Part shown: positions 9,472-29,536 of the stretch, piece by piece | Layout: each line of letters starts with the position of its first letter | Numbering within the stretch: the stretch's first letter is position 1 | NCBI GenBank assembly: GCA_016707605.1 | Contig: JADJHJ010000001.1 | Location: 62,001-126,000 of the forward strand | Length of the DNA stretch: 64,000 nucleotides | Reading direction: 5' to 3' | Source: Candidatus Promineofilum glycogenicum | GTDB taxonomy: Bacteria; Chloroflexota; Anaerolineae; Promineifilales; Promineifilaceae | The notes under the pieces: generated by a model | What the model was told of the DNA's origin: nothing | The model's database searches: none | Seen by the model: the letters and a program-made list of their open reading frames with translations, nothing else | Program-made: the position numbers and the translations under genes

Positions 9472-9477
9472 TATAAT
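9472..9477 (+). promoter_or_regulatory. Candidate -10 box upstream of glucan phosphorylase
   Basis: Perfect TATAAT about 90 nt before the ATG at 9569, in the otherwise gene-free 9291-9568 gap. TTCACA at 9445-9450 resembles a -35 box but is spaced 21 nt, so only the -10 box is suggested. Confidence 0.35.
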
Positions 9478-9568
9478 CCGCGGCTGGAACTCATTGACTC
9501 TGCAACGATGCCCAACGAACCATCCTCCCTGTGACCCCAATCACGCCCAGAACGCATGTGGAGAACTC

Positions 9569-11706
9569 ATGAACGACCTCGCCGATCGCATGCCCGTGAA
9601 ACTCCAGCGGTTGCCGGAACTGGCCTTTAACGTTTGGTGGAGTTGGAACGCCGACGCGCGCGAACTCTTCCGCCGGCTCGACTTTCCCCTCTGGCGGCGC
9701 ACCCAGCACAACCCGGTCAAGGTGCTGCGCCTGGTTAGCGACGCCACGCTGGCCGCCCGCGCCGCCGACCCGGCCTATTTGCGCCGCTATAACAAGGTGC
9801 TGATCGACTTCGACCGGGCGATGGCCAACGGCCATAGCTGGTTCCACCGCACCTATCCCCACCTGACGAACAAGACCATCGCTTACTTCTCCTTCGAGTT
9901 CGGCCTGCATAGTTCGCTGCCTATCTACTCCGGCGGTCTGGGCATTCTGGCCGGCGACCACGCCAAGGAGGCCAGCGACCTGGGGCTGCCGTTTGTCGGC
10001 GTGGGCTTCTTCTACCCACAGGGCTACTTCCGCCAACGCCTGCCGTCGCACGGCTGGCAGGAGGCGGTCTATGAGCCGGTCGACGTCGGCGACGTGCCCA
10101 TCCATCCGGTCAACGAACCGAACGGGGATGAGTTGCGCATCGCCGTGTGGATGGGCGGGCGCACCGTCCAGGCCCGCGTCTGGCGGGTGCAGGTCGGCCG
10201 CGTGCCGCTCTACCTGATGGATACCGACGTGCCGGAGAACGAGCCGTGGGATCGCGAGCTGTCGGCCCGCCTCTACTCCGGCGACAGCGAAGTGCGCATC
10301 CGGCAGGAGATCATGCTGGGCATCGGCGGCGTGCGGCTGCTGCACAAGCTGGGCTACGGCCGTCGGTGCTGCACATGAACGAGGGGCACTCGGCCTTCCT
10401 GCTGCTGGAGAGCGTGCGCGAAGAGGTGGCCCGCGGGCTGGACTTCGAGGCGGCCTGCGAGCTGGTCAAGTCGCGCACCGTCTTCACCACCCACACCCCC
10501 GTGCCGGCCGGCCACGACGCCTTCAGCTTCTCGCTGATGGACAAGTACTTTCCCGGCTACTGGGATGAGTTGGGCATCGACCGCGAGCAGTTCCTGAGCC
10601 TGGGCCACCACGCCGAGCCGTGGGGCGACGCCTTCAACATGACCGTCCTGGCCCTGCGCCTGTCGGGCCAGCGCAACGCCGTCAGCCAGCTCCACGCCGA
10701 GGTCTCGCGCCAGATGTGGCAGCCCGTCTGGCCTGACCGGGCCGTGGACGACGTGCCCATCCGCGCCGTCACCAACGGCATCCACGTCCCCGGCTGGACG
10801 GCGGGCGAGTTGCGCCAGGTGTTCAAGGAGTATCTGGGGGCCGACTGGGAAGATCACCACGACGATCCCGTGCTCTGGGAGCGGCTGGCCGATGTGCCCG
10901 ACGAGGTGCTGTGGCGCGCCCACGTGGCCCTGAAAACGAAGCTGATGGACTACCTGCGCATGCGGGCGCGCCACTCCTGGGTGGCCGGGCAGTGCGACCC
11001 GACGGAAGTGCTCGTCGGCGGCACACTGCTGGACCCCAACGCGCTGACCATCGGCTTCGCCCGCCGCTTCGCCACCTACAAGCGGGCGACGCTGCTGTTC
11101 GAGGACATGCCGCGCTTGCAGCGCCTCCTGCTGAACATGCACCGGCCGGTGCAGATCATCTTCGCCGGCAAGGCCCACCCGGCCGACGAGCCGGGCAAGC
11201 ACCTCATCCAGCAGGTCTACAACTTCGCCAAGTCCAACTACCTGGGCGGCCGCGTGGCGTTTGTGGAGAACTACGATCTGCACTCGGCGCGCTACTTCAA
11301 GCAGGGCGTCGACGTGTGGCTGAACACGCCGCGCCGCCCGCGCGAGGCCAGCGGCACCAGCGGCATGAAGGCGTCGCTCAACGGCATCCCCAACCTGAGC
11401 ATCCTCGATGGCTGGTGGGTGGAGGGGTACAACGGGGCCAACGGCTGGGCGGTCGAGGATCGCCAGTTCGACAACCCCGACGAGCAGGACGCCCACGACG
11501 CCGAGATGGTCTATCGCCTGCTGGAAGAGGAGGTCGCGCCGCTCTACTACAACCGCGACCGCGACAACATCCCGCGTGGCTGGGTTGAGGTGATGCGCGA
11601 GGCCATCCGCTCCAACGCGCCCCGCTTCAGCACGCGGCGCATGGTCAAGCAGTACACGACCGAGATGTACTTGCGGGCCATGGTCGAGGCGGTGGAACTG
11701 GTCTAG
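9569..11706 (+). CDS. glgP: Alpha-glucan (glycogen/maltodextrin) phosphorylase, GT35, with one frame break
   Basis: Phosphorolytic release of glucose-1-phosphate from alpha-1,4-glucans. ATG 9569 follows a GGAG Shine-Dalgarno. The N-terminus matches the DUF3417 domain of short archaeal-type phosphorylases (RLPELAFNVWWSWN), then catalytic features ISYFSFE-like AYFSFEFGLHSSLPIYSGGLG and HMNEGHSAFL, and the pyridoxal-phosphate region GTSGMKASLNG with LDGWWVE. The frame breaks at about 10363-10368: adding one C in ggccgtcgg restores GPSVLHMNEGH without interruption, giving 712 residues. Everything on both sides is conserved, so a consensus error is more likely than decay. Functionally it pairs with glgA and malQ at 43-49 kb. 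Confidence 0.92.
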
Positions 11707-11728
11707 CCGGACAGTGACAAGGGCAACT

Positions 11729-12088
11729 ATGAAGGGGTGGCCGCGGCGTGTGTTGATGCTGGTTTTCGTCCTGCTCTGGCTGGCGGTGATGCTGTTCCCG
11801 ACGCTGGCCGTCGTGCTGGCGCGCAACGGGCAGCTACAGATGGGTGACAGCAACGGCCGCCACTGGCGGCTGTTCCTGCTGCAAGAGCCGGACTTTGAAG
11901 GGTTGGGGCTGGAGCGTACGCGCTTGGTCGCCCCGCCACTGAGCGCGCCGGCGGCCGTCTGCCTGCAAACGTCGGTTGCCTACTGGCTGTGGGCCGGCGA
12001 GGGGCAGGACGCGCGCTACTGCCAATGCACCGACCCGGCCACCGGGGCGACCATCGCCGACGTTCCCCCCGCCTGCCAGACCCCCTGA
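11729..12088 (+). CDS. Small membrane-anchored protein of unknown function
   Basis: 119 residues from ATG 11729; a GTG at 11714 would add five residues. One N-terminal membrane segment (VLMLVFVLLWLAVMLFPTLAVVL) follows a basic start, so the C-terminal ~85 residues probably face outside. Four cysteines (CLQTS, CQCTD, PACQ) could form disulfides. No family recognised. It begins 22 nt after the phosphorylase gene and ends 27 nt before osmC, so it may be co-transcribed with both. Confidence 0.6.
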   Translation: MKGWPRRVLMLVFVLLWLAVMLFPTLAVVLARNGQLQMGDSNGRHWRLFLLQEPDFEGLGLERTRLVAPPLSAPAAVCLQTSVAYWLWAGEGQDARYCQCTDPATGATIADVPPACQTP

Positions 12089-12115
12089 GAGTAGCACTTT
12101 TTCGAGGAGGCATCA

Positions 12116-12589
12116 TTGAGCAACATCGCCGTCAAGTGGTTGGAAGAGGGGAGCCGCCTCTTCGCCTGTCGTGATTCGTTTGGCAACATGGTTCTGTCCG
12201 GCTCCTGGCCGCGCGAGGAACCGGGCTGGCAGGAGTGGAAGGCGGCCAAGCCGTCGGACCTGCTGCTGATGAGCCTGGCCTCGTGCGCCGCCCATGATGT
12301 GGTGGCCATTCTGGAGCGGCAGCGGCAGAAGCTGACCGGGCTGCGTATCGAGGTCAACGGCAACCAGTTACCCGACCCACCCTACGCCTTCACCGACATC
12401 CACCTGCACTTCACCCTGGAAGGGGAGAGGCTTGATCCAGACAAAGCCGGACGGGCCATTGCCCTGTCGATTGACAAGTACTGCTCCGTGGCCGCTACCC
12501 TGCGCGGCGTGGCGACCATCACTCATAGCTTCGCCATCGCCGGACAGCCCGATGGGGCCGCGGGCGATGCCGCCGGCGACGCGTCCTAA
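12116..12589 (+). CDS. OsmC/Ohr-family peroxiredoxin-like protein
   Basis: OsmC-fold protein; members reduce organic hydroperoxides with two conserved cysteines. Both are visible: Cys in MSLASCAAHDVVAILE (about residue 57) and in IDKYCSVAATLRG (about residue 122). At 157 residues it has the usual length. Translation starts at TTG 12116, with a strong AGGAGG seven bases upstream and no better start nearby. Subfamily (OsmC versus YhfA-like) is not resolved. The C-terminal Ala/Gly/Asp-rich tail is not conserved. Confidence 0.85.
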   Translation: MSNIAVKWLEEGSRLFACRDSFGNMVLSGSWPREEPGWQEWKAAKPSDLLLMSLASCAAHDVVAILERQRQKLTGLRIEVNGNQLPDPPYAFTDIHLHFTLEGERLDPDKAGRAIALSIDKYCSVAATLRGVATITHSFAIAGQPDGAAGDAAGDAS

Positions 12590-12607
12590 GATTGGCCGAC
12601 TGACGCG

Positions 12608-13102
12608 CTACCAGCCCGTCGTTCCCGGCTCGCCCTTGAACGGCCCAACGATGTCGGCGGTGATCCAGCCGCCGTAGAAGCCGCCCGGCTGTGGCGTGAC
12701 GCGCTCGCCGTCCACGGTGCACTCGTCCATGGGCGCGGCGTAGAAGGCCACGTGGTCGCGGATGGCGGCGAAGGTGGGCGTCGGCTTAGGATAATACCAG
12801 GCAACGTTCTCCGCGCGGCGGCCGTTGACCTCCAGTGTGTAGTAGCCCGCCGCCCCCTTCCACTCGCAGAAGGAACGCCCCGCGCCCGGCTGCAGGTACT
12901 CCCTACGGATGTCCTCCGGTGGGATGTAGTAGACCGGCGGGTGGCTCGTCTCCAGCACCCGCCAGGCGCGGCGCGTGTCGGCGATCACCACGCCGTTGAA
13001 GACGATGCGGATGTGTTTGGTGGTCGGTTCGAGGCGGGGGGGACGGGGGTAGTCCCAGACGGATTCCTGGCCGGGTTGGGGTGGGATGGGTTGGGGGCGC
13101 AT
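12608..13102 (-). CDS. DUF427 family protein
   Basis: 164 residues from ATG 13102, which has AGGAG at proper spacing; an upstream extension of the frame lacks conservation and is rejected. The body (VWDYPRPPRLE, VVIADTRRAWRVLETSHPPVYYIP, FCEWKGAAGYYTL, AWYYPKPTPTF) is characteristic of DUF427, a small domain with a beta-tent fold found singly or in tandem; its biochemical role is not established. It is convergent with osmC (18-nt gap) and divergent from the downstream lipoprotein gene. No signal peptide, so cytoplasmic. Confidence 0.85.
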   Translation of the reverse strand: MRPQPIPPQPGQESVWDYPRPPRLEPTTKHIRIVFNGVVIADTRRAWRVLETSHPPVYYIPPEDIRREYLQPGAGRSFCEWKGAAGYYTLEVNGRRAENVAWYYPKPTPTFAAIRDHVAFYAAPMDECTVDGERVTPQPGGFYGGWITADIVGPFKGEPGTTGW

Positions 13103-13213
13103 GGTAGTCTCCTCTTCTTTAGACTTCGTTTGGACGTAGGTCATTATAGGTGGAAAGGCGGCGCTTCGGCCAATTGGAGCGCCTTGAGGGGAACCATCAG
13201 CCAACCAGCGGTG

Positions 13214-13219
13214 TATATC
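13214..13219 (+). promoter_or_regulatory. Candidate -10 box for a possibly leaderless transcript
   Basis: TATATC ends five bases before ATG 13225, with no Shine-Dalgarno between. The same arrangement is seen at 29711-29716 and 54436-54441. Confidence 0.3.
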
Positions 13220-13224
13220 CTCAC

Positions 13225-14727
13225 ATGAACCCAATTGGCAACGCCAGAATGACAAAGGCCGGCCTGATTGGCTGGCTCCTCCTGCTCCTGGCCGCCTGCG
13301 CCGCGCCGGCGGCCGAGATGCCCGCCGCGCCGCCGCCGGCTTCCGCGCCGTCACAGGCCGCCCCGATTCCGTCTACCATCCCGCCCACGCCGACCCTGCC
13401 GCCGCAGTCGCCGATGGTCATCGTGGGCTGGGACGACGAACTGGGTTCGGTCATTCGCGCCGTTGACCCGGCCACGGGCCAGGACGTGCCCGGCCGCGCG
13501 CCTGTCGCCCTCGGTGCCGACCGGGACGCGGCCTATGCCGCGCCGTTGGCCGTCGCGCCCGACGGCCGCCGCCTGGCCGCCTTCGACGCGCGCGGCGACA
13601 CCTGCTACGACTTCGCCGGCGGCTCGGCCTGCGGGCCGCGCTCGGAAGTCCTGGTGCTGCTGGACACAACGACGTGGCAGCACCGGACGATCCCCCTCGG
13701 CGCGTTCGGCTGGGTGGGCACGCCGCTGTTCGACGGCGGCGGCCGGCGGCTGGCGTTCAGCTTGCAGACGGCCGAGGGCCATAGCCTCATGCTGCTCGAC
13801 GCCGCGACGGGCGAAACCGTGGCCCAGACTACCCTCAACCTGAAGCCGTCCTACGTGGGTTTCGGCCCGGAGGGGACGGTCGTCGTCTATGGCCAGCCGG
13901 AGACGGAGCAGCCGGGCAAGACGCGGCCGGGCGCGCCGCGCGTCCAACTGCGCGATGGCGCGACGCTGGCTGTCCTGTGGCAAACGACGCTCGACGGGCT
14001 GACCAGCGGCCACTGGTGCAGCGACCAGTGCGACGCCGGGCACGGCACACTGGTGACGGAGATGTGGTGGCCGGGCGTGGCCCTCTCGGCCGATGGCCGG
14101 ACGCTGGTCATCCTCCACGCCGACGAAGAGCGCCTGACGACGGTTGACCTGGTGGCGCGGACGACGGCCAGCCGGGCCGTCGGCGGCCGGCAAACGCGGC
14201 TGGGCCGGCTGCTGACCTGGCTGCTGGACGCCACGGCCGGCGTGGCCCAGGCCAAAGGGCCGATGAACGGCCTGACCCGACAGGTGCTTCTCTCGCCCGA
14301 TGGCGCGCGCCTCTTCACCATCGGCACCCGGCTGGAGACGGAGATGGGCGAGAATGGCAACTACAGCGTGACCGAGACGCGCCTGCCCTTGCAACTCATC
14401 GACGTGGCGACCGGGGCTGTCGTGGCCGAGAGTAAGGTCACGGGCCACACCCTGCGCCTGTCGGCCGACGGCCGGCGCGTCTTCGTGGCCGAGTGGGGCG
14501 CGCGCTGGCCGGTGACGCGCGTGCTGGACGCGGCGACGCTGGCCCCGTTGGCCGAATTGGACGGCCCGACCGTGCGTCTGGCCCCCGACGCGACCGGTCA
14601 ATTGCGCCTGGTGGGGGAACAATACGTCAACGGCGGCACGACGTTGAGCCTGCTCGACCCCGAGAGCCTGGCCACGCTGGCCGAGTGGCGGGCCGACGGG
14701 CAGACGCAGTGGGCGGCGCTGCGCTAG
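13225..14727 (+). CDS. Lipoprotein with beta-propeller-like repeats
   Basis: 500 residues from ATG 13225 (an in-frame ATG at 13249 is also possible). Signal peptide LIGWLLLLLAACAAP with lipobox LAAC, then a Pro/Ala/Ser/Thr linker to about residue 70, then a repeat domain with motifs such as LAVAPDGRRLAAFDARGD, VALSADGRTLVILHAD, VLLSPDGARLFTIG and LRLSADGRRVFVAEW, spaced like WD40/YncE-type propeller blades. Probably an outer-face protein of unknown ligand. It shares its design with the larger lipoprotein at 29.7-32.1 kb. The gene upstream is divergent. Confidence 0.7.
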   Translation: MNPIGNARMTKAGLIGWLLLLLAACAAPAAEMPAAPPPASAPSQAAPIPSTIPPTPTLPPQSPMVIVGWDDELGSVIRAVDPATGQDVPGRAPVALGADRDAAYAAPLAVAPDGRRLAAFDARGDTCYDFAGGSACGPRSEVLVLLDTTTWQHRTIPLGAFGWVGTPLFDGGGRRLAFSLQTAEGHSLMLLDAATGETVAQTTLNLKPSYVGFGPEGTVVVYGQPETEQPGKTRPGAPRVQLRDGATLAVLWQTTLDGLTSGHWCSDQCDAGHGTLVTEMWWPGVALSADGRTLVILHADEERLTTVDLVARTTASRAVGGRQTRLGRLLTWLLDATAGVAQAKGPMNGLTRQVLLSPDGARLFTIGTRLETEMGENGNYSVTETRLPLQLIDVATGAVVAESKVTGHTLRLSADGRRVFVAEWGARWPVTRVLDAATLAPLAELDGPTVRLAPDATGQLRLVGEQYVNGGTTLSLLDPESLATLAEWRADGQTQWAALR

Positions 14728-14759
14728 ACTGGTAGACCTTTGTGGATATTTGTAATTAA

Positions 14760-14947
14760 ATCACGGGTGGGGGCGGGACAATGCGGCCGACGCTACCTGC
14801 TTGCACAAAACGTGCGGGACGCCGCATTGTCGCGCCCCGCACGGGGCGCGGTCGGGGGGGGGGCCGGAAGGGCGAGACAATCGGCGATCAACGTTCCGGT
14901 GATTAGACGAGGTGTATGGCGCCGATTGTCCCGCCCCTACCCGTGAT
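14760..14947. repeat. MITE-like element with 23-bp terminal inverted repeats
   Basis: The 312-nt gap after the propeller gene is mostly filled by this 188-bp unit. Ends 14760-14782 and 14925-14947 are inverted repeats with one mismatch in 23. Inside are two nested hairpins of similar design (gggcgggacaatgcgg with ccgcattgtcgcgccc; gggcgagacaatcggcg with cgccgattgtcccgccc), separated by a G-rich tract (14853-14863). No open frame. Target-site duplication not evident. Confidence 0.6.
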
Positions 14948-15039
14948 TGCTTCCAATTCAGCGTCATCAGCGTGCCATTCTTCGCACCCTCCCCTATACT
15001 ACCGTTGACTTCAACGAGACAACCCACAGGGAGGCAACG

Positions 15040-16339
15040 GTGACAGACCTCGCGGCGCTGCGGCGCTTCTCCTATAGCAAGACGTTCATCATCGGCTTCG
15101 GTTTCCTGGGCATCAGCATCATCTGGCCCATCTTCAACCAGTTCGTGCCCATCTTCCTGCAAGCGGGCAACCCCGAATTCGCCCAACAACTGCTGGCCGA
15201 AGGGCGCGCCGTGCCCGACGTGGTTGGCCTGGGGCTGTCGCCGGCGCTGGCGCTGTTCATCATGACCTGGGACAACCTGATCAACATCTTCGTCCAGCCC
15301 TGGGTCGGCGCGCGCAGCGACCGGACGTGGACGCGCTTCGGCCGCCGCAAGCCGTGGATTCTGGTCGGCCTGCCCATCGCCGTCGTCGGCTTCATCCTGC
15401 TGCCCTTCGCCCAGACGGCCCTGGCCATCGCTGCCTTCATCCTCATCACCAACTTCGGCATGGCCCTCTTCCGCTCGCCGACGGTGGCCTGGCTGGGCGA
15501 CCTCTTTCTGCCCGACGACCGCAGCAAGGCCAACGGCATCATCAACCTGATGGGCGGCATCGGCAGCCTGATCGCCTTCCTGGGCGGCGGCTTGCTGTTC
15601 AACAACGTCGGCCGCGCCGCGCCGTTCATCGCCGGGGCGGTGCTGATGGTGGCGGCGCTGGCGGTGGCGTTGTTCGGCGTGCGCGAATCGCGCGAGGCGG
15701 CCGAGGTGTCGGCCGAGGCGGGTAGCTCGGTGCGCGCCAGCCTGCGGGCCGTCGATGGGCCACGCCGACCGCAGCGGCCTCTACGTGCTGATCGGCATCC
15801 TCTTCTGGTTCATCGCCTTCAACGCCCTGGAGGCCGGGCTGTCGTCGTTCGCCGTCTTCACCCTGGGCATCGCCCCCGGCACGGCGTCGATCTACGCCGC
15901 GGCCATCAGCCTGTCGTTCCTCGTCTTCGCCTGGCCGGCGGGCATGGCCGGCACGCGCTACGGCCGGCGGGCCGTCATCCTCGTCGGCCTGACCGGGCTG
16001 ACGATCCTGTTCGCCGTGGCCTACTTCCTCATCCAGGGCGCGGCGACGTTCATCCTCGTCCTCGTCCTGGCCGGCCTGTTCTGGGCGCTGGTCAACGTCA
16101 ACAGCCTGCCGCTGGTCTACGACTACGGCGACGAGCGGCAGATCGGGGCCTACACGGGGCTATACTACTTCTCGTCACAACTGGCGGCCGTCCTCGGCCC
16201 GACATTGGGCGGCGTGCTGGTGGACACGCTGGGCAATCAGTATCGCTGGCTGTTCCTGTTCAGCGCGGCGTTTATGGCTCTAGCGTGGGTGGTCGTCACG
16301 CGCATCCGGCGGCGGACAGTGGCGACGGTGGCTGCCTGA
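15040..16339 (+). CDS. MFS transporter, GPH/SLC45 sucrose-type (one frame break)
   Basis: Start GTG 15040 with GGGAGG five bases upstream. About twelve hydrophobic helices are predicted. The cytoplasmic loop ARSDRTWTRFGRRKPWI resembles the signature of glycoside-pentoside-hexuronide and sucrose-type symporters, suggesting sugar:cation symport; the sugar is unknown. The frame breaks at about 15745-15756: helices 1-6 lie in the starting frame, and helices 7-12 (from GHADRSGLYVLIGILFWF) are in another. Removing one base yields 432 residues, the normal length. The stop overlaps the start of the next gene by one base, so the two are translationally coupled. TATACT at 14995-15000 is a candidate -10 box. 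Confidence 0.82.
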
Positions 16340-17373
16340 TGACCGATGGCGTAATGCTGCCAGGCCGGATCAGCCTGCATCGCGCCGGCCCGGACAGCGC
16401 GCCGGTCGTGGCCGCGCTGGTCAACGCCCACTCGCAGCGCCTCGTCGGCACGCGGCGGGCGCTGATTGACGCCGACGGCGAATTGCGGCTGGCTCGCTAC
16501 GTGCCGGCGGCGGCCGAGCAGTATATCGGCCACGTCAGCTACGCCGCGCCGGGCGCGGTCTTCACCCTCGTTGCCCGGCCGCCATACGTAGTGGTGGAGC
16601 TAGGCTGCACGCTACTGTCCGGTTTCGTCAGGGCCGCGCCGGTGGCTTTGGCCTGGCTAGAGCAGCGCGCCCACGAGCTGGTCCAAGCTGCGCCGGACGG
16701 GGCGCGCGTCGTCTGGCAGTGTACGCTGCTGGCCGACGACAGCGGCGCTATCGAGGTTCTGGAGGGGCTTGGTTTCAAGCCGGTGCGCGAGTGGGTGCAT
16801 CTGGAGTTGGCCCTGGATGAACCGCCGCCGCTTGTGTTGCCGGACGGCGTGGCGATACGGCCGATGGACCCGCGCACCGACTGGCCGGCCGTCGGCGCGG
16901 CGCTGGATGAGGCGTTCGCCGACCATTGGGGCGAGATGGGGCCGGAGGCGCGGACACTGCTGGAAGAGGATGAACATGACGAGGTCGCGGACGAGAGCGA
17001 CGACGAGGAGCCGGAAGACGCCCCGTACTCTAACTCGCTCGGCCTGTGCTTTGTGGCCGAGGCCGGCGGGCAGGTGATCGGGTCGTGCCTGGGTAACGCC
17101 CGGACGGTGGAATGGCCCGACAGCGGCAAGATCGGCAGCCTGAGCGTGCGGCGAGCCTGGCGCGGGCGGGGTGTGGGCGCGGCGCTGACAACGGCGGCGC
17201 TGACCGAGTTTCACCGCCGCGGCATCCGGCGCGTCATCACCGACACCGACAGCGACGGCTTCACCGGGGCGCACCGCCTCTACCGGCGCTTTGGCTTCAC
17301 GCCCTACCGGGTTGAGAACGTGTACGAGAAGGAGTTGCGGGCGGGGCGGGAGTGGCGGGTGATGACGATTTAG
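16339..17373 (+). CDS. GNAT-family acetyltransferase with tandem domain
   Basis: 344 residues from ATG 16339, whose A is the last base of the preceding TGA stop. The C-terminal half is a clear GNAT domain: LCFVAEAGGQVIGSCLG, SVRRAWRGRGVGAALTTAAL (acetyl-CoA pyrophosphate loop RGRGVG) and RLYRRFGFTPYRVENVYEK. The N-terminal ~170 residues look like a degenerate GNAT copy ending in LEGLGFKPVREWVHLELAL. Between them is an acidic insertion (EEDEHDEVADESDDEEPED) that is probably disordered. Substrate unknown; coupling to a sugar-type transporter hints at small-molecule modification but does not prove it. Confidence 0.8.
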   Translation: MTDGVMLPGRISLHRAGPDSAPVVAALVNAHSQRLVGTRRALIDADGELRLARYVPAAAEQYIGHVSYAAPGAVFTLVARPPYVVVELGCTLLSGFVRAAPVALAWLEQRAHELVQAAPDGARVVWQCTLLADDSGAIEVLEGLGFKPVREWVHLELALDEPPPLVLPDGVAIRPMDPRTDWPAVGAALDEAFADHWGEMGPEARTLLEEDEHDEVADESDDEEPEDAPYSNSLGLCFVAEAGGQVIGSCLGNARTVEWPDSGKIGSLSVRRAWRGRGVGAALTTAALTEFHRRGIRRVITDTDSDGFTGAHRLYRRFGFTPYRVENVYEKELRAGREWRVMTI

Positions 17374-17462
17374 CAAGCGCTCAACGCGGCGCTGTGTGAT
17401 GAGCTTCACCTCAATCCTGACGTTCTGTCATAACGGGTTCAGCACGTCAACCATCCTTCGGC

Positions 17463-18188
17463 TCACCTTGCGCCGGCCGCGGCCAGCGTCATCACGAACC
17501 CATCCACCTCGCGCCAGCGGCCGATCAGCGCCGGTAGGTCGCGGTCGACCTGCTCCCAAACGTAGCGCAACGGCCGCCAGCCATCGTAATCTTCCGCCAT
17601 CTCGGGCAGGCACGTCACCAGCCGCGTATCCTCGGCCAGCCCGCGCCGGATGGCCTTCAGCGCCGCCTCCTTGCCGCTCCAGATGGCGTTGGCGAGGGTG
17701 GGCTGCTGGTCGGCCGGCGCGGCGGCCATGAGGGCGCGCTCGTCGGCGGTGAAGTAGTCGGCCACGAAGCCGGGCGAGCGCGGCTCAACGGCTTCGAGGT
17801 CGCAGCCCAACGGCCGACCTTCCCCGAACGTCAGGGCGCAAAAGGCGCGGTCGCGGCTGTGGCTGATGGAGAGGGTCAGGGGCGGGGCGGCCGGGCCGAG
17901 CGTGGGCAGCGTTACTTGCGGCCAGCCGTCAGGGTGGGAGAGGACGACGATCTCGTGCAGGGGTGGGGCGCTGCCGAGTTGGGCGAGCAGGACGGCGTGG
18001 ATGAGGCGCTTGGCGACGCGGCGGCCGAGAAGCCAGTCATGGCGGCGTTTGGGGGCGCGGAGGGCGGCGTGGACGTTGGCTTCGGTGGGGGCGAGGAGGG
18101 ACAGGTCATCATCTTCTATCCCTTCGCATAGCCAATGGATAGAATTGGAGCCGATATTGATCTGCATCAGGTGAGCTTCACTTGTCAT
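17463..18188 (-). CDS. 4'-phosphopantetheinyl transferase, Sfp type
   Basis: Transfers phosphopantetheine from CoA to carrier proteins. 241 residues, the usual length for the Sfp class. Conserved boxes are LTLSISHSRDRAFCAL (His110), LGCDLEAVEPR (Asp130 and Glu132, Mg ligands) and IWSGKEAALKAI (Glu174, Lys178). ATG 18188 is taken as start; ATG 18167 (MQINIGSNS) is an alternative and neither has a strong Shine-Dalgarno. It lies downstream of the KS-AT-KS-ACP-KR-DH synthase on the same strand, separated by repeats and a hairpin, so it is the obvious candidate to activate that enzyme's carriers, which carry Thr in place of Ser. Confidence 0.92.
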   Translation of the reverse strand: MTSEAHLMQINIGSNSIHWLCEGIEDDDLSLLAPTEANVHAALRAPKRRHDWLLGRRVAKRLIHAVLLAQLGSAPPLHEIVVLSHPDGWPQVTLPTLGPAAPPLTLSISHSRDRAFCALTFGEGRPLGCDLEAVEPRSPGFVADYFTADERALMAAAPADQQPTLANAIWSGKEAALKAIRRGLAEDTRLVTCLPEMAEDYDGWRPLRYVWEQVDRDLPALIGRWREVDGFVMTLAAAGAR

Positions 18189-18467
18189 TGTCGATGGAGA
18201 TTATCCTTGCCTCGGTTGCCCGGTGCACATTTTTGCCCTGGTCTGCCTGATCCGCCGGCCAGCCCTGGTCATTCATACGCCGCCACCCGCGGAGGGCACA
18301 TCCTCAGAGGCGCCTCGTGGTGTTGGTTGCCCGCTCGCAACTGAGGATGCGGACTCCGCGTATCGCTGCCACCCGCGGAGGGCGCATCCTCAGATGTGGA
18401 CTCTGCGCGGCCGTAATGGATCGAAAAGTGGATCGGGACGCGGGTTGCCAACCCGCGCTACAACAAG
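18189..18467. repeat. Repeat-filled gap between synthase and PPTase genes
   Basis: No gene here. Three copies of a ~20-nt element with consensus cgcggagggcrcatcctcag occur as direct (about 18290-18309), inverted (18341-18360) and direct (about 18376-18395), the direct copies embedded in a 31-nt match (18279-18309 and 18365-18395). A REP-like palindrome gcgggttgccaacccgc lies at 18440-18456. Confidence 0.6.
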
Positions 18468-18507
18468 CCAACTGCCCGCCGGAAACTGTTTTCCGGCGGG
18501 CAGTTGG
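18468..18507 (-). terminator. Strong hairpin terminator-like element after the synthase gene
   Basis: Perfect 18-bp stem (18468-18485 and 18490-18507) with loop ctgt, 25 nt beyond the synthase stop codon at 18533. On the minus strand it is followed by ttgttgtagc rather than a pure U-tract, so termination may be partial. Confidence 0.6.
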
Positions 18508-18532
18508 CGCGGCTCCAGAGAGAAACGGGGAA

Positions 18533-27502
<8,970 letters not shown>

Positions 27503-27528
27503 TTCTTGTTCCCCTTTGAAGAGTAGTT

Positions 27529-27608
27529 ATCCGCAGATTGGGCAGATTGGGCAGATTTTCAAGCGATCTCTTCTTCTGAAATCTGCTAAATCTGCCCAAT
27601 CTGCGGAT
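27529..27608. repeat. Dispersed palindromic repeat (agattgggcagatt type), copy 1
   Basis: Imperfect inverted repeat beginning atccgcagattgggcagatt and ending aatctgcccaatctgcggat, in the 115-nt gap between the acyl-CoA dehydrogenase and synthase genes. Same family as copies at 33056, 37992, 52721, 53240, 58652 and 60430. Confidence 0.75.
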
Positions 27609-27617
27609 CAATATCTG

Positions 27618-29255
<1,638 letters not shown>

Positions 29256-29464
29256 GTCATTCTCCTTCAGTGTAACAGTGGGCCACGCGACGACAGAGTA
29301 GGGCGGTCGGTGGAGGGCAACCGTCGTCAGCCCAGGGCGAGCGTATAGGTCTAGTCTCGCGTGCCTGGACTATATTCTACGGAAGGAAAGGTATGACTAT
29401 TAGTGACAAATGTAATGGAAATCAGGGTCAAAAGGCATGATGCAGTGTGTCATGAGAGAGGAAG

Positions 29465-29536
29465 TGCCCTCGACAGGACTCGAACCTGTGCATCCGGCTT
29501 CGGAGGCCGGCACTCTATCCTCTGAGTTACGAGGGC
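29465..29536 (-). tRNA. tRNA-Arg (anticodon CCG)
   Basis: Folds as a cloverleaf on the minus strand: acceptor GCCCTCG with CGAGGGC, D stem ACTC/GAGT, anticodon stem CCGGC/GCCGG around loop CTCCGAA (anticodon CCG, reads CGG), T arm ACAGG-TTCGAGT-CCTGT. The discriminator base is A; CCA is not encoded. It lies in the 459-nt gap 29256-29714, where no other gene was seen. Confidence 0.95.

Noticed and set aside
14947..17373. Single MFS-acetyltransferase fusion of about 800 residues
   Set aside because: The second half of the transporter is in another frame and ends at 16339, exactly where the GNAT gene starts; the middle of the fused frame is Arg/Pro-rich nonsense.
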